Origin: Lentibacillus halodurans | Lineage (GTDB): Bacteria; Bacillota; Bacilli; Bacillales; Amphibacillaceae | Direction of reading: 5' to 3' | Length of the DNA stretch: 64,000 nt | Assembly (NCBI RefSeq): GCF_900112045.1 | Contig: NZ_FOJW01000001.1 | Location: forward strand, 310,001-374,000 | In this document: positions 9,130-17,607 of the stretch, piece by piece | How the letters are laid out: each line of letters begins with the position of its first letter | Position numbering within the stretch: position 1 is the stretch's first letter | The notes under the pieces: generated by a model | What the model was told of the DNA's origin: nothing | Database searches by the model: none | The model's input: only the letters and a program-made list of their open reading frames with translations | Program-made: the position numbers and the translations under genes

Positions 9130-10422
9130 TTGAAAACAACGATATCAAAAGTACCGAAATATGCTGGAAAAGAAGTAACGATTGGCGCTTGGCTTGCCAA
9201 TAAAAGATCAAGCGGTAAAATTGCCTTTTTACAATTGAGGGATGGCACTGGCTTTATTCAGGGGGTCGTCGCAAAAAATGATGTTACAGATGAAGTTTTT
9301 CAGCTAGCTAAAAATATGACACAGGAATCATCCATGTACATAACCGGTACAATTGCCGAAGATTCACGGTCGCCATTTGGTTATGAAATGCATGTAAGTG
9401 ATATTAAGCTGATCCAGGATGCCGTGGATTATCCGATAACGCCAAAAGAACATGGAACTGAATTTTTAATGGATCACCGTCATTTGTGGCTCCGTTCCAG
9501 CCGTCAGCATGCGGTAATGAAAATCCGTAATGAAATTATCAGAGCAACGTATCAGTTCTTTAATGATCATGATTATGTAAAAATTGATCCGCCAATATTA
9601 ACCGGATCTTCAGCGGAAGGTACGACGGAACTTTTCCATACAAAATATTTTGATGAAGATGCCTACCTGTCACAAAGCGGTCAGCTGTATATGGAAGCTG
9701 CAGCCATGGCGTTTGGTAAAGTATTTTCGTTCGGCCCGACTTTCCGTGCAGAAAAGTCCAAAACGAGAAGACATTTGATTGAATTTTGGATGATCGAACC
9801 GGAAATGGCATTTGTCGATCATGAAGATAGTCTGGAAATTCAGGAACAATACGTCAGTTTTGTCGTACAATCCGTTCTGGAAAATTGTAAACTTGAACTG
9901 CAGACACTGGGCAGGGATACATCAAAGCTTGAAGCTGTTCAGGCACCATTTCCAAGAATCAGCTATGATGATGCAATGGAATTGGTGATGGAAAAAGGTT
10001 TTGACGATATCGAATGGGGAGAGGATTTCGGTGCACCGCATGAAACAGCAATTGCTGAAAGCTTTGAAAAACCGGTCTTTATCACTAATTATCCGGCTGA
10101 TATAAAAGCATTTTATATGAAACCCGATCCTGAAAGGCCAGAAGTTGTGTTGTGTGCAGATCTGATTGCCCCGGAAGGATATGGAGAAATTATCGGCGGA
10201 TCTCAGCGGATTGATGATCTGAAATTGATGGAACAGCGATATGAAGAACATGGACTGACCGGACCTGCTTATAAATGGTATTTGGAATTACGGCAATATG
10301 GAAGTGTGCCACACTCAGGCTTTGGATTGGGTCTGGAGCGAACAGTCGCCTGGATCGCAGGTGTGGAACATGTCCGTGAAACCATTCCATTCCCAAGGTT
10401 GCTGAACCGTCTATATCCTTAA
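9130..10422 (+). CDS. asnS: asparagine--tRNA ligase
   Basis: Class IIb synthetase charging tRNA-Asn. The 430-residue protein has an N-terminal OB-fold anticodon-binding domain (about residues 15-105), then the catalytic core: motif 2 [24 protein letters not shown], and motif 3 [14 protein letters not shown] near the C-terminus, ending in the typical [10 protein letters not shown]. The start is TTG at 9130, supported by GGAGGGAG 6-8 bases upstream; no ATG fits. It is followed by a good terminator, so asnS ends the operon. Confidence 0.95.
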   Translation: MKTTISKVPKYAGKEVTIGAWLANKRSSGKIAFLQLRDGTGFIQGVVAKNDVTDEVFQLAKNMTQESSMYITGTIAEDSRSPFGYEMHVSDIKLIQDAVDYPITPKEHGTEFLMDHRHLWLRSSRQHAVMKIRNEIIRATYQFFNDHDYVKIDPPILTGSSAEGTTELFHTKYFDEDAYLSQSGQLYMEAAAMAFGKVFSFGPTFRAEKSKTRRHLIEFWMIEPEMAFVDHEDSLEIQEQYVSFVVQSVLENCKLELQTLGRDTSKLEAVQAPFPRISYDDAMELVMEKGFDDIEWGEDFGAPHETAIAESFEKPVFITNYPADIKAFYMKPDPERPEVVLCADLIAPEGYGEIIGGSQRIDDLKLMEQRYEEHGLTGPAYKWYLELRQYGSVPHSGFGLGLERTVAWIAGVEHVRETIPFPRLLNRLYP

Positions 10423-10443
10423 TAGCTGAATGTTTTTAATCAC

Positions 10444-10473
10444 AATCCCTTGCATGGTCAGCAGGGGATTTTT
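10444..10473 (+). terminator. rho-independent terminator after asnS
   Basis: A 10-bp stem AATCCCTTGC / GCAGGGGATT with one G-U pair and a 7-base loop, ending in TTTTT. Confidence 0.8.
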
Positions 10474-10675
10474 ATCCCGCATTTAACGGGCAGTAAGACC
10501 CTCAACTCCGACATTCACGTTTACAAAGCCGTTTGGATAGGGGCAACTGCGTAATTGCCCGATTCTGTTCGGGACTGCACGATGCAGGTCACAAAGGCAT
10601 TGCAACACGACGTAGCGGTTTTAGCCTTTGTTCCGCTCCAATAGTGAGAATAACAGCAAGCTTCACTGTTGGATG
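10474..10675. other. structured non-coding segment between asnS and dnaD
   Basis: About 200 bases without a credible gene; an open frame from 10533 has no ribosome-binding site and no familiar sequence. The segment is dense in short inverted repeats: CCCG/CGGG (10476-10490), GGGCAA/TTGCCC (10541-10560), CCCGA/TCGGG (10558-10573, competing with the previous stem), CTGCA/TGCAG (10575-10587), CAAAGGC/GCCTTTG (10592-10630) and CCAATAGTGA/TCACTGTTGG (10638-10672). It could be a structured RNA, or the end of a degenerate IS200/IS605-type element, whose ends carry hairpins. Its CGGGCAGTAAGACC motif looks like intergenic repeats I recall from other Bacillaceae, but I cannot confirm that here. Confidence 0.4.
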
Positions 10676-10704
10676 TTTCATTTATATCTGCGGCTGCATA
10701 AACG

Positions 10705-10713
10705 TGCTATACT
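10705..10713 (+). promoter_or_regulatory. extended -10 promoter of dnaD
   Basis: TGC followed by TATACT (10708-10713) is an extended -10 element about 20 bases before the dnaD ribosome-binding site. No good -35 is visible. Confidence 0.5.
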
Positions 10714-10734
10714 TAGAAATGAGGTGTACCATAT

Positions 10735-11412
10735 ATGACAAAATTCATTTCATTTCAGGATATATTATTAAATCAGGTGCAAATTCCTGTTCAATTACTT
10801 GATCAATATGTAAAGTTAGGCCTTAACGAACAGGAAGTTATGGTTATTGTACAGCTGCTCCGTTTTTTGCAGGAAAATAATGATTTTCCGACGCCAAATG
10901 AGCTGGCAAGCCACTTAACAATCAGTGAAAAAGAATGTGCCAATATTTTACGCAAACTTATTCAGAAAAACTTTTTATCCATTGAGCAATTGGAAAATGA
11001 ACATCATCAAATCACTGAAGCATATAGACTTAATCCATTGTGGGAAACACTTTTTGCGGAAAAAGAAGAGGAAGATACGCAAAATGAGGGCACGATATTC
11101 ATTCTGTTTGAACAGGAATTTGGCAGGCCGCTTTCGCCATTTGAGATTGAAATGATCAATACATGGCTGGATGAAGATGGGCTTGCAACTTCCCTTATAA
11201 AAGCGGCTTTAAGAGAGTCTGTACTGATGAGTAAACTGAATTTTAAATACATTGATCGAATTCTTAGGGATTGGAAAAAGAAAGGGATCCATTCCGTTGA
11301 GCAGGCTCGTGACGCAAGTAAGGCTTTCCATGAGCATCAGGCTGCTAAACATGATCCTGCTGCCCAAAAACGAGATACGTCGATTTATTATAACTGGCTG
11401 GAGGAGGAATAA
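10735..11412 (+). CDS. dnaD: replication initiation protein DnaD
   Basis: DnaD helps load the replicative helicase at oriC and at restart forks, with DnaB and DnaI. The 225-residue product has an N-terminal winged-helix region (about residues 1-95, including NELASHLTISEKECANILRK as the recognition helix-turn-helix) and a C-terminal DnaB_2 domain (about 115-195) ending in the signature FKYIDRILRDWKKKGI. The start ATG 10735 has GAGGTG upstream. It has its own promoter here, separated from asnS by a terminator and the structured segment. nth follows after 4 bases. Confidence 0.93.
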   Translation: MTKFISFQDILLNQVQIPVQLLDQYVKLGLNEQEVMVIVQLLRFLQENNDFPTPNELASHLTISEKECANILRKLIQKNFLSIEQLENEHHQITEAYRLNPLWETLFAEKEEEDTQNEGTIFILFEQEFGRPLSPFEIEMINTWLDEDGLATSLIKAALRESVLMSKLNFKYIDRILRDWKKKGIHSVEQARDASKAFHEHQAAKHDPAAQKRDTSIYYNWLEEE

Positions 11413-11416
11413 GGGG

Positions 11417-12079
11417 ATGCTAAACAAATCACAGGTTCAGCACTGTCTGGATGTCATGAAGGAGATGTATCCGGAAGCACAATGTGAACTGAATCATGAT
11501 AATCCTTTTGAACTTGTCATTGCAGTATTATTATCCGCTCAATGTACGGATAACTTGGTCAATAAAGTAACGGCTTCATTATTTAAAAAATATAAAACGC
11601 CAGAGGATTATTTGGCAGTACCGCTGGAAGAGTTGCAGCAGGATATCAAATCAATCGGTCTGTACCGTAATAAAGCGAAAAACATTCGCAAGCTCTGTCA
11701 AATGCTGATCGATGACTATAATGGGGAAGTGCCAAAAACAAAAGCTGAACTCATGAAGCTTGCTGGAGTAGGGCGGAAAACTGCTAATGTGGTTGCATCA
11801 GTCGCATTCAAGGAACCAGCAATTGCGGTTGATACACATGTGGAGCGTGTGGCTAAGCGTTTGGCAATCTGCCGCTGGAAGGATTCCGTTTTGGAAGTGG
11901 AACAGACCTTAATGAAAAAAGTGCCGAAAGATGAGTGGGCTGATACACATCATCGGATGATTTTCTTCGGCCGATATCATTGTAAAGCGCGTAATCCGCA
12001 ATGTCCGGAATGCCCGCTGCTGGATTTGTGCCGGGAAGGACAAAAACGAATAAGAAAAGCGGAAATGGCTGAGAAATAA
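11417..12079 (+). CDS. nth: endonuclease III (DNA glycosylase/AP lyase)
   Basis: Removes oxidised pyrimidines from DNA and cleaves the abasic site. I place the start at ATG 11417, just after the dnaD stop and behind GGAGGAG, although the frame is open further upstream inside dnaD; this gives a normal 220 residues. The helix-hairpin-helix LAGVGRKTANV holds catalytic Lys121, and AVDTHVERV holds Asp139. Cys189, 196, 199 and 205 form the C-x6-C-x2-C-x5-C loop for a [4Fe-4S] cluster. It is co-transcribed with dnaD. ypoC, which follows nth in B. subtilis, is absent. Confidence 0.95.
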   Translation: MLNKSQVQHCLDVMKEMYPEAQCELNHDNPFELVIAVLLSAQCTDNLVNKVTASLFKKYKTPEDYLAVPLEELQQDIKSIGLYRNKAKNIRKLCQMLIDDYNGEVPKTKAELMKLAGVGRKTANVVASVAFKEPAIAVDTHVERVAKRLAICRWKDSVLEVEQTLMKKVPKDEWADTHHRMIFFGRYHCKARNPQCPECPLLDLCREGQKRIRKAEMAEK

Positions 12080-12086
12080 TATGAAA

Positions 12087-12130
12087 AAAGAGGCAGTATC
12101 ATCCTTTCTGTGATACTGCCTCTTTATTTT
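12087..12130. terminator. bidirectional terminator between nth and ponA
   Basis: A 15-bp stem AAAGAGGCAGTATCA (12087-12101) and its complement (12111-12125) with a 9-base loop. A-rich sequence on one side and T-rich on the other serve the converging nth and ponA transcripts. Confidence 0.85.
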
Positions 12131-12144
12131 ATTTGTTTTAAATT

Positions 12145-14889
12145 TTACGTTCCTCCAGGCTCACCACCATCTTCAGATCTATCCGAATCATCATCGCCAG
12201 GCATTGTAACTTCTGTTCTTGCCTGTTCCCCTCTGACATCCTGATTAGCACCTCTTTGGCCAACAGGCGTCACAGTTATCGTATAGGTTTGCCCTGGTTG
12301 AACACCCTCACCTTCAATTACGATTCCCTCTGAACCGACCATTTGCGTTTGGATTTGGCTGCCACCTTGTGAAACAGCTACTTCAAATTGTGCCGGCGGA
12401 CCATTGTACTGCCAGGAAATCTCTATATTTGAACCGGAAGGACTGGCATTTAAGCCGCTAACCTGTGGAATATTGCCTCTTTCGTTTTCATCCTCATTCT
12501 CATCCTCATTCTCATCCTCATTTTCTTCTTCCTCTTCCGCATCATCTTCAGGCACCTGAACGGTTGTTGTCGCAGGTTCGCTGGTGTTTGCTTCTGAATC
12601 ATTATCAGCAGCAACAACTTGAATTTCGTATGTTGTTCCTGGCTCAACATTGGAAATTTCCATCGACGTATCCCCAGTGGAAGATAGACCTTGCATCTGA
12701 TCACCGTCGACACTGGCGCTTACTTCGAAGGACACATCTTCTTCTGAATCATAATCCCATTCAACTTGAATCGCTCTTGAATCTTCATCAAATGATGCAT
12801 CCAGCCCTTCTACCGGATCCAGCTGATCAAATTGCTCTGAAGTTTCATTTGGTTCCGTTCCCTTAACGAACAATTCTGTAACTATTTCGGATTCCGGTGT
12901 ATAATCACTTGGTAATTTAGCAGGTCTTGATCCTTTTTCTACCGGCACTTCCACGACAGAGTCAGGTTTTGTAAAGTTCTCTGTTTCAATGTCCTGTGAT
13001 AGTTCTGACATCGTGTTTTTATATAAGGCATGCGGAATCTTCGTATCCGGCAATGTTATATTATTATCATTATAACCGGTCCAAATCGAAATCGTATAAT
13101 TTGTCGAGTAACCGCTGAACCAGGAATCCGGAGAACCTTCTACTTCATCGTGTGTGGTCGTACCTGTTTTGCCGGCATCCGGCAGTCCGGGAACATTCGC
13201 CTGTGCCCCCGTTCCTTCTGAAATAGCGGTCTTAAGCATATCTGTTATCATGTATGCCGTAGACTCGGACATGGCTGCCTCTGGTTCCGGTTTTAAATCA
13301 ACGGTTCTGCCATTGTCCGGGAATTTAACTTCTTTAACCGCATAAGGGTCATTATAAATACCACCATTGGCAAAAGCTCGATAGGCACCGGCAAGATCAA
13401 GCGGATTTGTTCCAACTTTCCCGCCGCCGATCGCATCAGTAAAAATCATGTCTGTATTACCGATATCAATGCCTAGACTTTCTGCAAATTGTTTGGCCCT
13501 ATCGGAGCCGATTTCTTCATACGTTTTGACAGCTGGCACGTTCAGTGACTGCTGCAGTGCATAACGCATTGAGACCCATCCATAATATTGACCGGCCCAC
13601 GTATTAATCTGTTGATCACTTCCAGCGATGTCGTATGGTCCGTCATCATTCAGCTGATGATACGTTGACCATTGGTTATCTTCAATGGCAGGCCCATAGT
13701 CCATAATCGGTTTAAATGTAGATCCGGGCTGCCGGCTTATATCTGTTGCATAATTCAGCCCGTCATTTTCCACGCCTCCGCGGGCACCTCCAATGGCACG
13801 GATCGCTCCGGTTTCCGTATCAAGCACTGTCATACCTGCCTCCATATCGTGTTCATTACCATCCTCGTCCGTGACAGGTTCCGGATAATTAATCGGGTTA
13901 TCCTCTTCGTCTGACAGCAGAAATTCCACATGTTCCTGCGCATCCTTATCAATCGTTGTATGGATCTCCAGACCGTCTGTATAGATATCGGCCCCATCAA
14001 CCTTTTCCTCAACTTCTTTACGCACTTGCTGCAAAAATGCCTGATATGGTGTTGGATCAGGTGTATTATCGGTCAGCAGGGAAGGGATATCCACCTGTCT
14101 GGCTTCTTCAGCTTCATCTTCTGAGATTTTTCCATTTTCTACCATAAGATTCAGCACGGTGTTCATCCGATCTTTCATTAAATCCGGATTTTCAAACGGA
14201 TTATATGCGGATGGACGCTGCGGCAAGCCGGCAAGAATGGCAGCTTCAGGCAGCGTCAGTTCATCGAGATCAGTCTTTCCAAAATAAAGCTCTGACGCTT
14301 TTCCGACGCCATATGCTCTGTTTCCGTAATAAATTTTATTTAAATACATTTCCAGTATTTCTTCTTTGGAATACTCTCTTTCCAGTTTTAAGGCAAGCCA
14401 CATTTCCTGAACTTTGATACTAATTTCCTTTTCCGGCGACAGGAAGGACTGTTCAACCAGTTGCTGGGTAATGGTGCTGGCACCCTCTGAACCGAATCCA
14501 TTCGTTACATTCGCAACCACAGCACCACCAACCCGCCATATGTCAACGCCGGGATGGTCAAAGAATCGCGAATCCTCAGTTGACAGTACAGCATCTACCA
14601 GCACTTGCGGCAGTTCTTCATATTCTACTTTGGTTCGTTGTTCACCAGCTCCCAGATCGGCAAACAACTCACCATCCTTATCATATATTTTTGATGAATA
14701 CGGTGTATCCAATTTTGATGCATCAATTTCCGGTGCTGTGGCAATATAATAGGTGAACAGTGCTCCAACACCGATTCCAATAGCCAGTATGGCGATACCG
14801 GTTATCATTAGTATTTTTTTCCATAGCGGTTTTTTTGCAGCTTTTTTTTGCTTCCTTCTTGCTGTACGAGATTGGCCGTTTGTTGCCAT
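12145..14889 (-). CDS. ponA: class A penicillin-binding protein 1A with FN3 tail
   Basis: Bifunctional peptidoglycan glycosyltransferase and DD-transpeptidase. The 914-residue protein has a basic cytoplasmic N-terminus and one membrane anchor (about 22-48). The GT51 domain has EDSRFFDHPG (Glu105) and STITQQL (138-144). The transpeptidase domain has the SxxK motif GSTFKP (Ser390), SLN (448-450) and KTGT (574-577). The C-terminus has two fibronectin type III-like domains (about 692-780 and 808-895) separated by an acidic linker of Glu-Asp-Glu-Asn repeats (about 784-803), encoded by a 12-base tandem repeat, and an Asp/Gly-rich end. recU lies 18 bases upstream, as in B. subtilis (recU-ponA). Confidence 0.95.
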   Translation of the reverse strand: MATNGQSRTARRKQKKAAKKPLWKKILMITGIAILAIGIGVGALFTYYIATAPEIDASKLDTPYSSKIYDKDGELFADLGAGEQRTKVEYEELPQVLVDAVLSTEDSRFFDHPGVDIWRVGGAVVANVTNGFGSEGASTITQQLVEQSFLSPEKEISIKVQEMWLALKLEREYSKEEILEMYLNKIYYGNRAYGVGKASELYFGKTDLDELTLPEAAILAGLPQRPSAYNPFENPDLMKDRMNTVLNLMVENGKISEDEAEEARQVDIPSLLTDNTPDPTPYQAFLQQVRKEVEEKVDGADIYTDGLEIHTTIDKDAQEHVEFLLSDEEDNPINYPEPVTDEDGNEHDMEAGMTVLDTETGAIRAIGGARGGVENDGLNYATDISRQPGSTFKPIMDYGPAIEDNQWSTYHQLNDDGPYDIAGSDQQINTWAGQYYGWVSMRYALQQSLNVPAVKTYEEIGSDRAKQFAESLGIDIGNTDMIFTDAIGGGKVGTNPLDLAGAYRAFANGGIYNDPYAVKEVKFPDNGRTVDLKPEPEAAMSESTAYMITDMLKTAISEGTGAQANVPGLPDAGKTGTTTHDEVEGSPDSWFSGYSTNYTISIWTGYNDNNITLPDTKIPHALYKNTMSELSQDIETENFTKPDSVVEVPVEKGSRPAKLPSDYTPESEIVTELFVKGTEPNETSEQFDQLDPVEGLDASFDEDSRAIQVEWDYDSEEDVSFEVSASVDGDQMQGLSSTGDTSMEISNVEPGTTYEIQVVAADNDSEANTSEPATTTVQVPEDDAEEEEENEDENEDENEDENERGNIPQVSGLNASPSGSNIEISWQYNGPPAQFEVAVSQGGSQIQTQMVGSEGIVIEGEGVQPGQTYTITVTPVGQRGANQDVRGEQARTEVTMPGDDDSDRSEDGGEPGGT
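12486..12530. repeat. 12-base tandem repeat inside ponA
   Basis: Consecutive near-identical copies of a 12-base unit (TCATCCTCATTC on the + strand) encode Glu-Asp-Glu-Asn units in the PonA linker. Such tracts change copy number by slippage without shifting the frame, since 12 is a multiple of 3. The repeat also creates false open frames on the + strand. Confidence 0.85.
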
Positions 14890-14907
14890 AACTCATTCTC
14901 CTCCAAT

Positions 14908-15498
14908 CTAAAAATAAAGCTGGTCAATCATAGCCAAATAGTCAACCCTTGCCTGAAGATGAAAGGGAATTTTGTATCCCTTGTTTTGTATTGTCTCATA
15001 CGGTATCGATTTTTTCCCGTCGTTAAATTGTCCATCCCAGAATGGGAAAAATGTTTCAGCAGGTATATAATATGTTTCATTATAAACGGAAAATCGAATA
15101 ATTAAAAAACAAATACCTCCATGATTTAATATGGATTTCATGTGATTAATCTGATGTGCATGTATATTGGCAAGCGGAAATCTGGTTTTATTTTTGGTTT
15201 CCTTTGCCTCGAAATCGATATGCCGGCTTCGATACACACCATTATAGTCCGTTGTGGAAGGCTGCTTAAAATATCCTTCTGTTATGACGGCAGCACTTCT
15301 TTTGGGATAATGGACGTTAACAACCTGTACCGGCGTCGGTTTTTTATGAATAACAGCTTTATTCGTATCCCGGTAAAACTTGTTTGTCGCATTTATATCC
15401 TCCTCCAGCGTCATCCCCCGGTTACTGAACCCCATTGAGCGATTTGTTGCGGAAGGCTGGTGGAACCCATTGTTTTTCTTTCCGTTTGGATAATGCAT
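14908..15498 (-). CDS. recU: Holliday junction resolvase RecU
   Basis: Resolves four-way DNA junctions in recombination and chromosome segregation. The 196-residue protein has the family's N-terminal basic arm ending in NRGMTLEEDI, the TTDYNGVYRSRHIDFEAKET metal-site segment (Asp and Glu of the PD-(D/E)xK nuclease fold), and the C-terminal region ending in a hydrophobic YLAMIDQLYF. The ribosome-binding site is GGGGGAG. It heads the recU-ponA operon and is divergent from yppC. Confidence 0.95.
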   Translation of the reverse strand: MHYPNGKKNNGFHQPSATNRSMGFSNRGMTLEEDINATNKFYRDTNKAVIHKKPTPVQVVNVHYPKRSAAVITEGYFKQPSTTDYNGVYRSRHIDFEAKETKNKTRFPLANIHAHQINHMKSILNHGGICFLIIRFSVYNETYYIPAETFFPFWDGQFNDGKKSIPYETIQNKGYKIPFHLQARVDYLAMIDQLYF

Positions 15499-15528
15499 GT
15501 AGTATTCTCCCCCTAATGGTATTACCGT

Positions 15529-15557
15529 ATCATACCAAAAATCGCGGAAATTGACTA
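15529..15557 (-). promoter_or_regulatory. promoter of recU-ponA
   Basis: On the - strand, TAGTCA (15552-15557) and TATGAT (15529-15534) are 17 bases apart, and a TGG before TATGAT makes it an extended -10. Confidence 0.55.
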
Positions 15558-15583
15558 TATTATTTAAGAAATGAGGTCGTAAT

Positions 15584-16537
15584 ATGGTTGCTGCCCGGGG
15601 AAAAGCTGACCATCTTCATTATATAATATTTGAAACAAATGAGCACAATTTAGATAACATTTCCCGGACAAAAGCTTATCAAAACTTTTATATGGCTTTT
15701 CCCGAGATAAAGTGGGCATTCGTCGCAAGTATGGTTTCCCGTAATGCGGGCTGGAATATGACCGATTTATGGCTTTCACCACTCCGGAAAATGCTCTCCA
15801 ACAGCCAGCGGAAGCGACTGTTTATGACATATGAACGTGCTAACTGGCTCATTTTCTCAGATGCCTATCCGCAATTACTGGTCTATCAGCTTTCTTTAAA
15901 TCTCAATAAACCACTTTTCCATTTATTTCCTGAACTCAACGTATCCCGGTACATGCAGCAGGAATGGGAACTTTTCTGGGAACATCATGATAAAAAACGC
16001 CTATTGCTTGCGTTAATTATCAATGAACAAAACGTCATCCAACGTCCTGTCATTAACCAGGATTATTTTAAGTATCGTGTTTTTTGGCGTCCACCATACC
16101 TTCTGCAGGACATTTTATTATTAAATGCCATCATTATACCAACCAAATCAAATCGGCTATATGGTGCTTTTGTACATGATTTTACAAACATTGACAAACG
16201 CATTGCGTTAGGAAAGAAGATTGCATCCATCATGTTTCATCCCCGAGTATATGATCCATTACTTAAATTTGCACGATCTGTTGAGCATACAGGATCACGA
16301 TGGGATTACGAAAAGTTCCTCAATATACAAACGGAAAAGGCGCCTCTCTTGCGTATGGTTTATCCGGTCATCACCCATCAAGATATTATTCGAAAAGATT
16401 GGTATAGAAAAGGGGGTATCAAGCATCATTGGACCAAGTATAATCCCGAAAATCCTGATCCGCACATTAAACAATCATTTTATAACAGACGAAAATTAAT
16501 GTATGTTTATTACCACATAAAAGACCTATTTATGTAA
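15584..16537 (+). CDS. yppC: YppC-like protein (DUF2515)
   Basis: A 317-residue protein of unknown function matching the DUF2515 family found beside recU in Bacillus. Recognisable stretches are ISRTKAYQNFYMAFPEIKWAF near the N-terminus, where family members discuss a short conserved block, and a central hydrophobic LLALIINEQNVIQRPVI. No signal peptide or clear enzymatic motif is visible; it looks soluble with many aromatic and basic residues. It starts at ATG 15584 behind GAGGTCG and is divergent from recU. A bidirectional terminator follows at once and also serves sspM on the other strand. Confidence 0.8.
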   Translation: MVAARGKADHLHYIIFETNEHNLDNISRTKAYQNFYMAFPEIKWAFVASMVSRNAGWNMTDLWLSPLRKMLSNSQRKRLFMTYERANWLIFSDAYPQLLVYQLSLNLNKPLFHLFPELNVSRYMQQEWELFWEHHDKKRLLLALIINEQNVIQRPVINQDYFKYRVFWRPPYLLQDILLLNAIIIPTKSNRLYGAFVHDFTNIDKRIALGKKIASIMFHPRVYDPLLKFARSVEHTGSRWDYEKFLNIQTEKAPLLRMVYPVITHQDIIRKDWYRKGGIKHHWTKYNPENPDPHIKQSFYNRRKLMYVYYHIKDLFM

Positions 16538-16568
16538 AAAAGGATTTGTGACAGACAAATCCTTTTTT
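16536..16568. terminator. bidirectional terminator between yppC and sspM
   Basis: A 14-bp perfect stem AAAAAAGGATTTGT / ACAAATCCTTTTTT with loop GACAG overlaps the yppC stop. It has a U-run on either strand. Confidence 0.9.
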
Positions 16569-16576
16569 ATTGATGT

Positions 16577-16684
16577 TTAGGTAGATGGACGATTTGGACC
16601 GTCTAATTTCTTGCTTCGGCTTCGATTTTCTTTTTTCTGGTGGTGTTTTGCAGTCTTTTGCTCGGATGGTTTTCTTTTGACCAT
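16577..16684 (-). CDS. sspM: small acid-soluble spore protein M
   Basis: A 35-residue basic protein. Its C-terminus KKLDGPNRPST closely matches the KLGGPNRPST end of B. subtilis SspM, and its Lys/Gln-rich body is also alike. SspM is a minor forespore protein of unclear function. The start ATG (16682-16684) is preceded by a perfect GGAGGT ribosome-binding site. The position near recU-ponA-yppC is the same as in B. subtilis. A sigma-G-like promoter lies upstream (16707-16736). Confidence 0.9.
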   Translation of the reverse strand: MVKRKPSEQKTAKHHQKKENRSRSKKLDGPNRPST

Positions 16685-16706
16685 AATGATACCTCCTTAC
16701 ACTGGT

Positions 16707-16736
16707 TAGTTTGGCTAAACTGCAGTGAATTTACAC
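16707..16736 (-). promoter_or_regulatory. candidate sigma-G promoter of sspM
   Basis: On the - strand GTGTA (16732-16736), 18 bases, then CAAACTA (16707-16713). Each box has one mismatch to the sigma-F/G consensus (GNATR, CATNNTA), which fits a forespore gene. Confidence 0.45.
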
Positions 16737-16832
16737 TAGTTTTGCCATTATTCTTCTAGTTTTGTCGAAAGGGAAGGGAAGTCAGATTTTATACCGAAAT
16801 AGTGATTAATAAATATAGTGAGGGTGTATAGC

Positions 16833-17111
16833 ATGATAAAAGTGACAACATTAGGTCAAAAAGTGGATGGAAATCAGAAGCGGGAATTTACAAATGCATT
16901 ATCGGACATGGCTGATCAGCTGCGTTTAATGGAACAAAAAATCACCATGATAACTGACAATCGCATACAGGATCATTATGAAACCCAGCAGCAGAAACTT
17001 CATCACATAACATATACAGTAAACAAACTGCATCGAAAGCAACAAATAAAGATCAAAAAACTTGTACCCAGTCGGTTTACTTATAATCATTCGAAAAAAA
17101 GGCTGTCATAA
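16833..17111 (+). CDS. small protein of unknown function
   Basis: A 92-residue basic protein I do not recognise. It starts at ATG 16833 behind GAGGGTG; a GTG at 16818 in the same frame lies inside that ribosome-binding region and is less likely. The first half is predicted helical (residues about 18-65, heptad-like LRLMEQKITMI and QKLHHITYTVNKLH), suggesting a short coiled coil. The last 25 residues are rich in Lys, Arg and His. There is no membrane segment or signal peptide. It lies between sspM and yppE, where B. subtilis has small yppD/yppF/yppG genes, but I cannot match it to one of them. Confidence 0.6.
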   Translation: MIKVTTLGQKVDGNQKREFTNALSDMADQLRLMEQKITMITDNRIQDHYETQQQKLHHITYTVNKLHRKQQIKIKKLVPSRFTYNHSKKRLS

Positions 17112-17181
17112 CAGATGCTTTTTAACCGGCTGAATGATAAAATAAGTCTATCAGGAAAAATAGAAGAGAGCAGGATATGGT

Positions 17182-17535
17182 ATGAACTTAGAACAGCAAA
17201 CCAGACAGCTTAAGCAGGATCTGGAACAATTAAGGCTTATATACGAAGACAATAATCCTCCTGAAAGTAAAAAAGATAAGCAATTTTTTCAAATGGTCAA
17301 GGAACGCACAGAGCCGGTTTATGCAATGCTGGCCGAATGGGAAGAGAAAACACTCCAGTCTGTCAAAGAACGGAAAGTGAACCTTCATCCCCAGCAGGTA
17401 ACATCAACACGGGAAAATATGGAGTTACTTTTACTGAATAGTTATTATGTTGATGTCAAACGAAAACGATATATGGAGTTAAACCACTCCGTTCATTATA
17501 TATTTGACCAGCTCCTGTCTGAATTGCAACAATAA
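17182..17535 (+). CDS. yppE: YppE-like protein (DUF1798)
   Basis: A 117-residue helical protein of the DUF1798/YppE family. The family's conserved block is clear: LHPQQVTSTRENMELLLLNSYYVDVKRKRYMEL (here about residues 72-103, quoted in pieces: HPQQVTSTREN, LLLNSYYVDVKRKRYMEL). The B. subtilis protein has a known four-helix structure but no assigned function. A weak GCAGGA ribosome-binding site precedes ATG 17182. It follows the small unknown gene after 70 bases and may share its transcript. Confidence 0.8.
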   Translation: MNLEQQTRQLKQDLEQLRLIYEDNNPPESKKDKQFFQMVKERTEPVYAMLAEWEEKTLQSVKERKVNLHPQQVTSTRENMELLLLNSYYVDVKRKRYMELNHSVHYIFDQLLSELQQ

Positions 17536-17544
17536 CTAAAGTGC

Positions 17545-17573
17545 TTTACAAAAGTAGCGCTTTCAAGTATAAT
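17545..17573 (+). promoter_or_regulatory. sigma-A promoter of cdd
   Basis: TTTACA (17545-17550), 17 bases, TATAAT (17568-17573). The spacer holds GCGCTTTCA, a match to the right half of a CcpA cre site, and AAAGTGC/GCGCTTT forms an imperfect inverted repeat across the -35. Catabolite control is possible but unproven. Confidence 0.7.
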
Positions 17574-17607
17574 TTCCTTCCATTTACTTAAGACGAGGGG
17601 GAAAAGA

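Noticed and set aside
10533-10802. 89-codon open frame upstream of dnaD
   Set aside because: No ribosome-binding site, overlaps dnaD in another frame and runs through the hairpin-rich segment; product has no family look.
11252-11416. N-terminal extension of endonuclease III
   Set aside because: It lies inside dnaD in another frame; ATG 11417 has a GGAGGAG site and gives the family length.
12465-12866. 133-codon + strand frame rich in His and Pro
   Set aside because: It is the shadow of the 12-base tandem repeat in ponA on the other strand.
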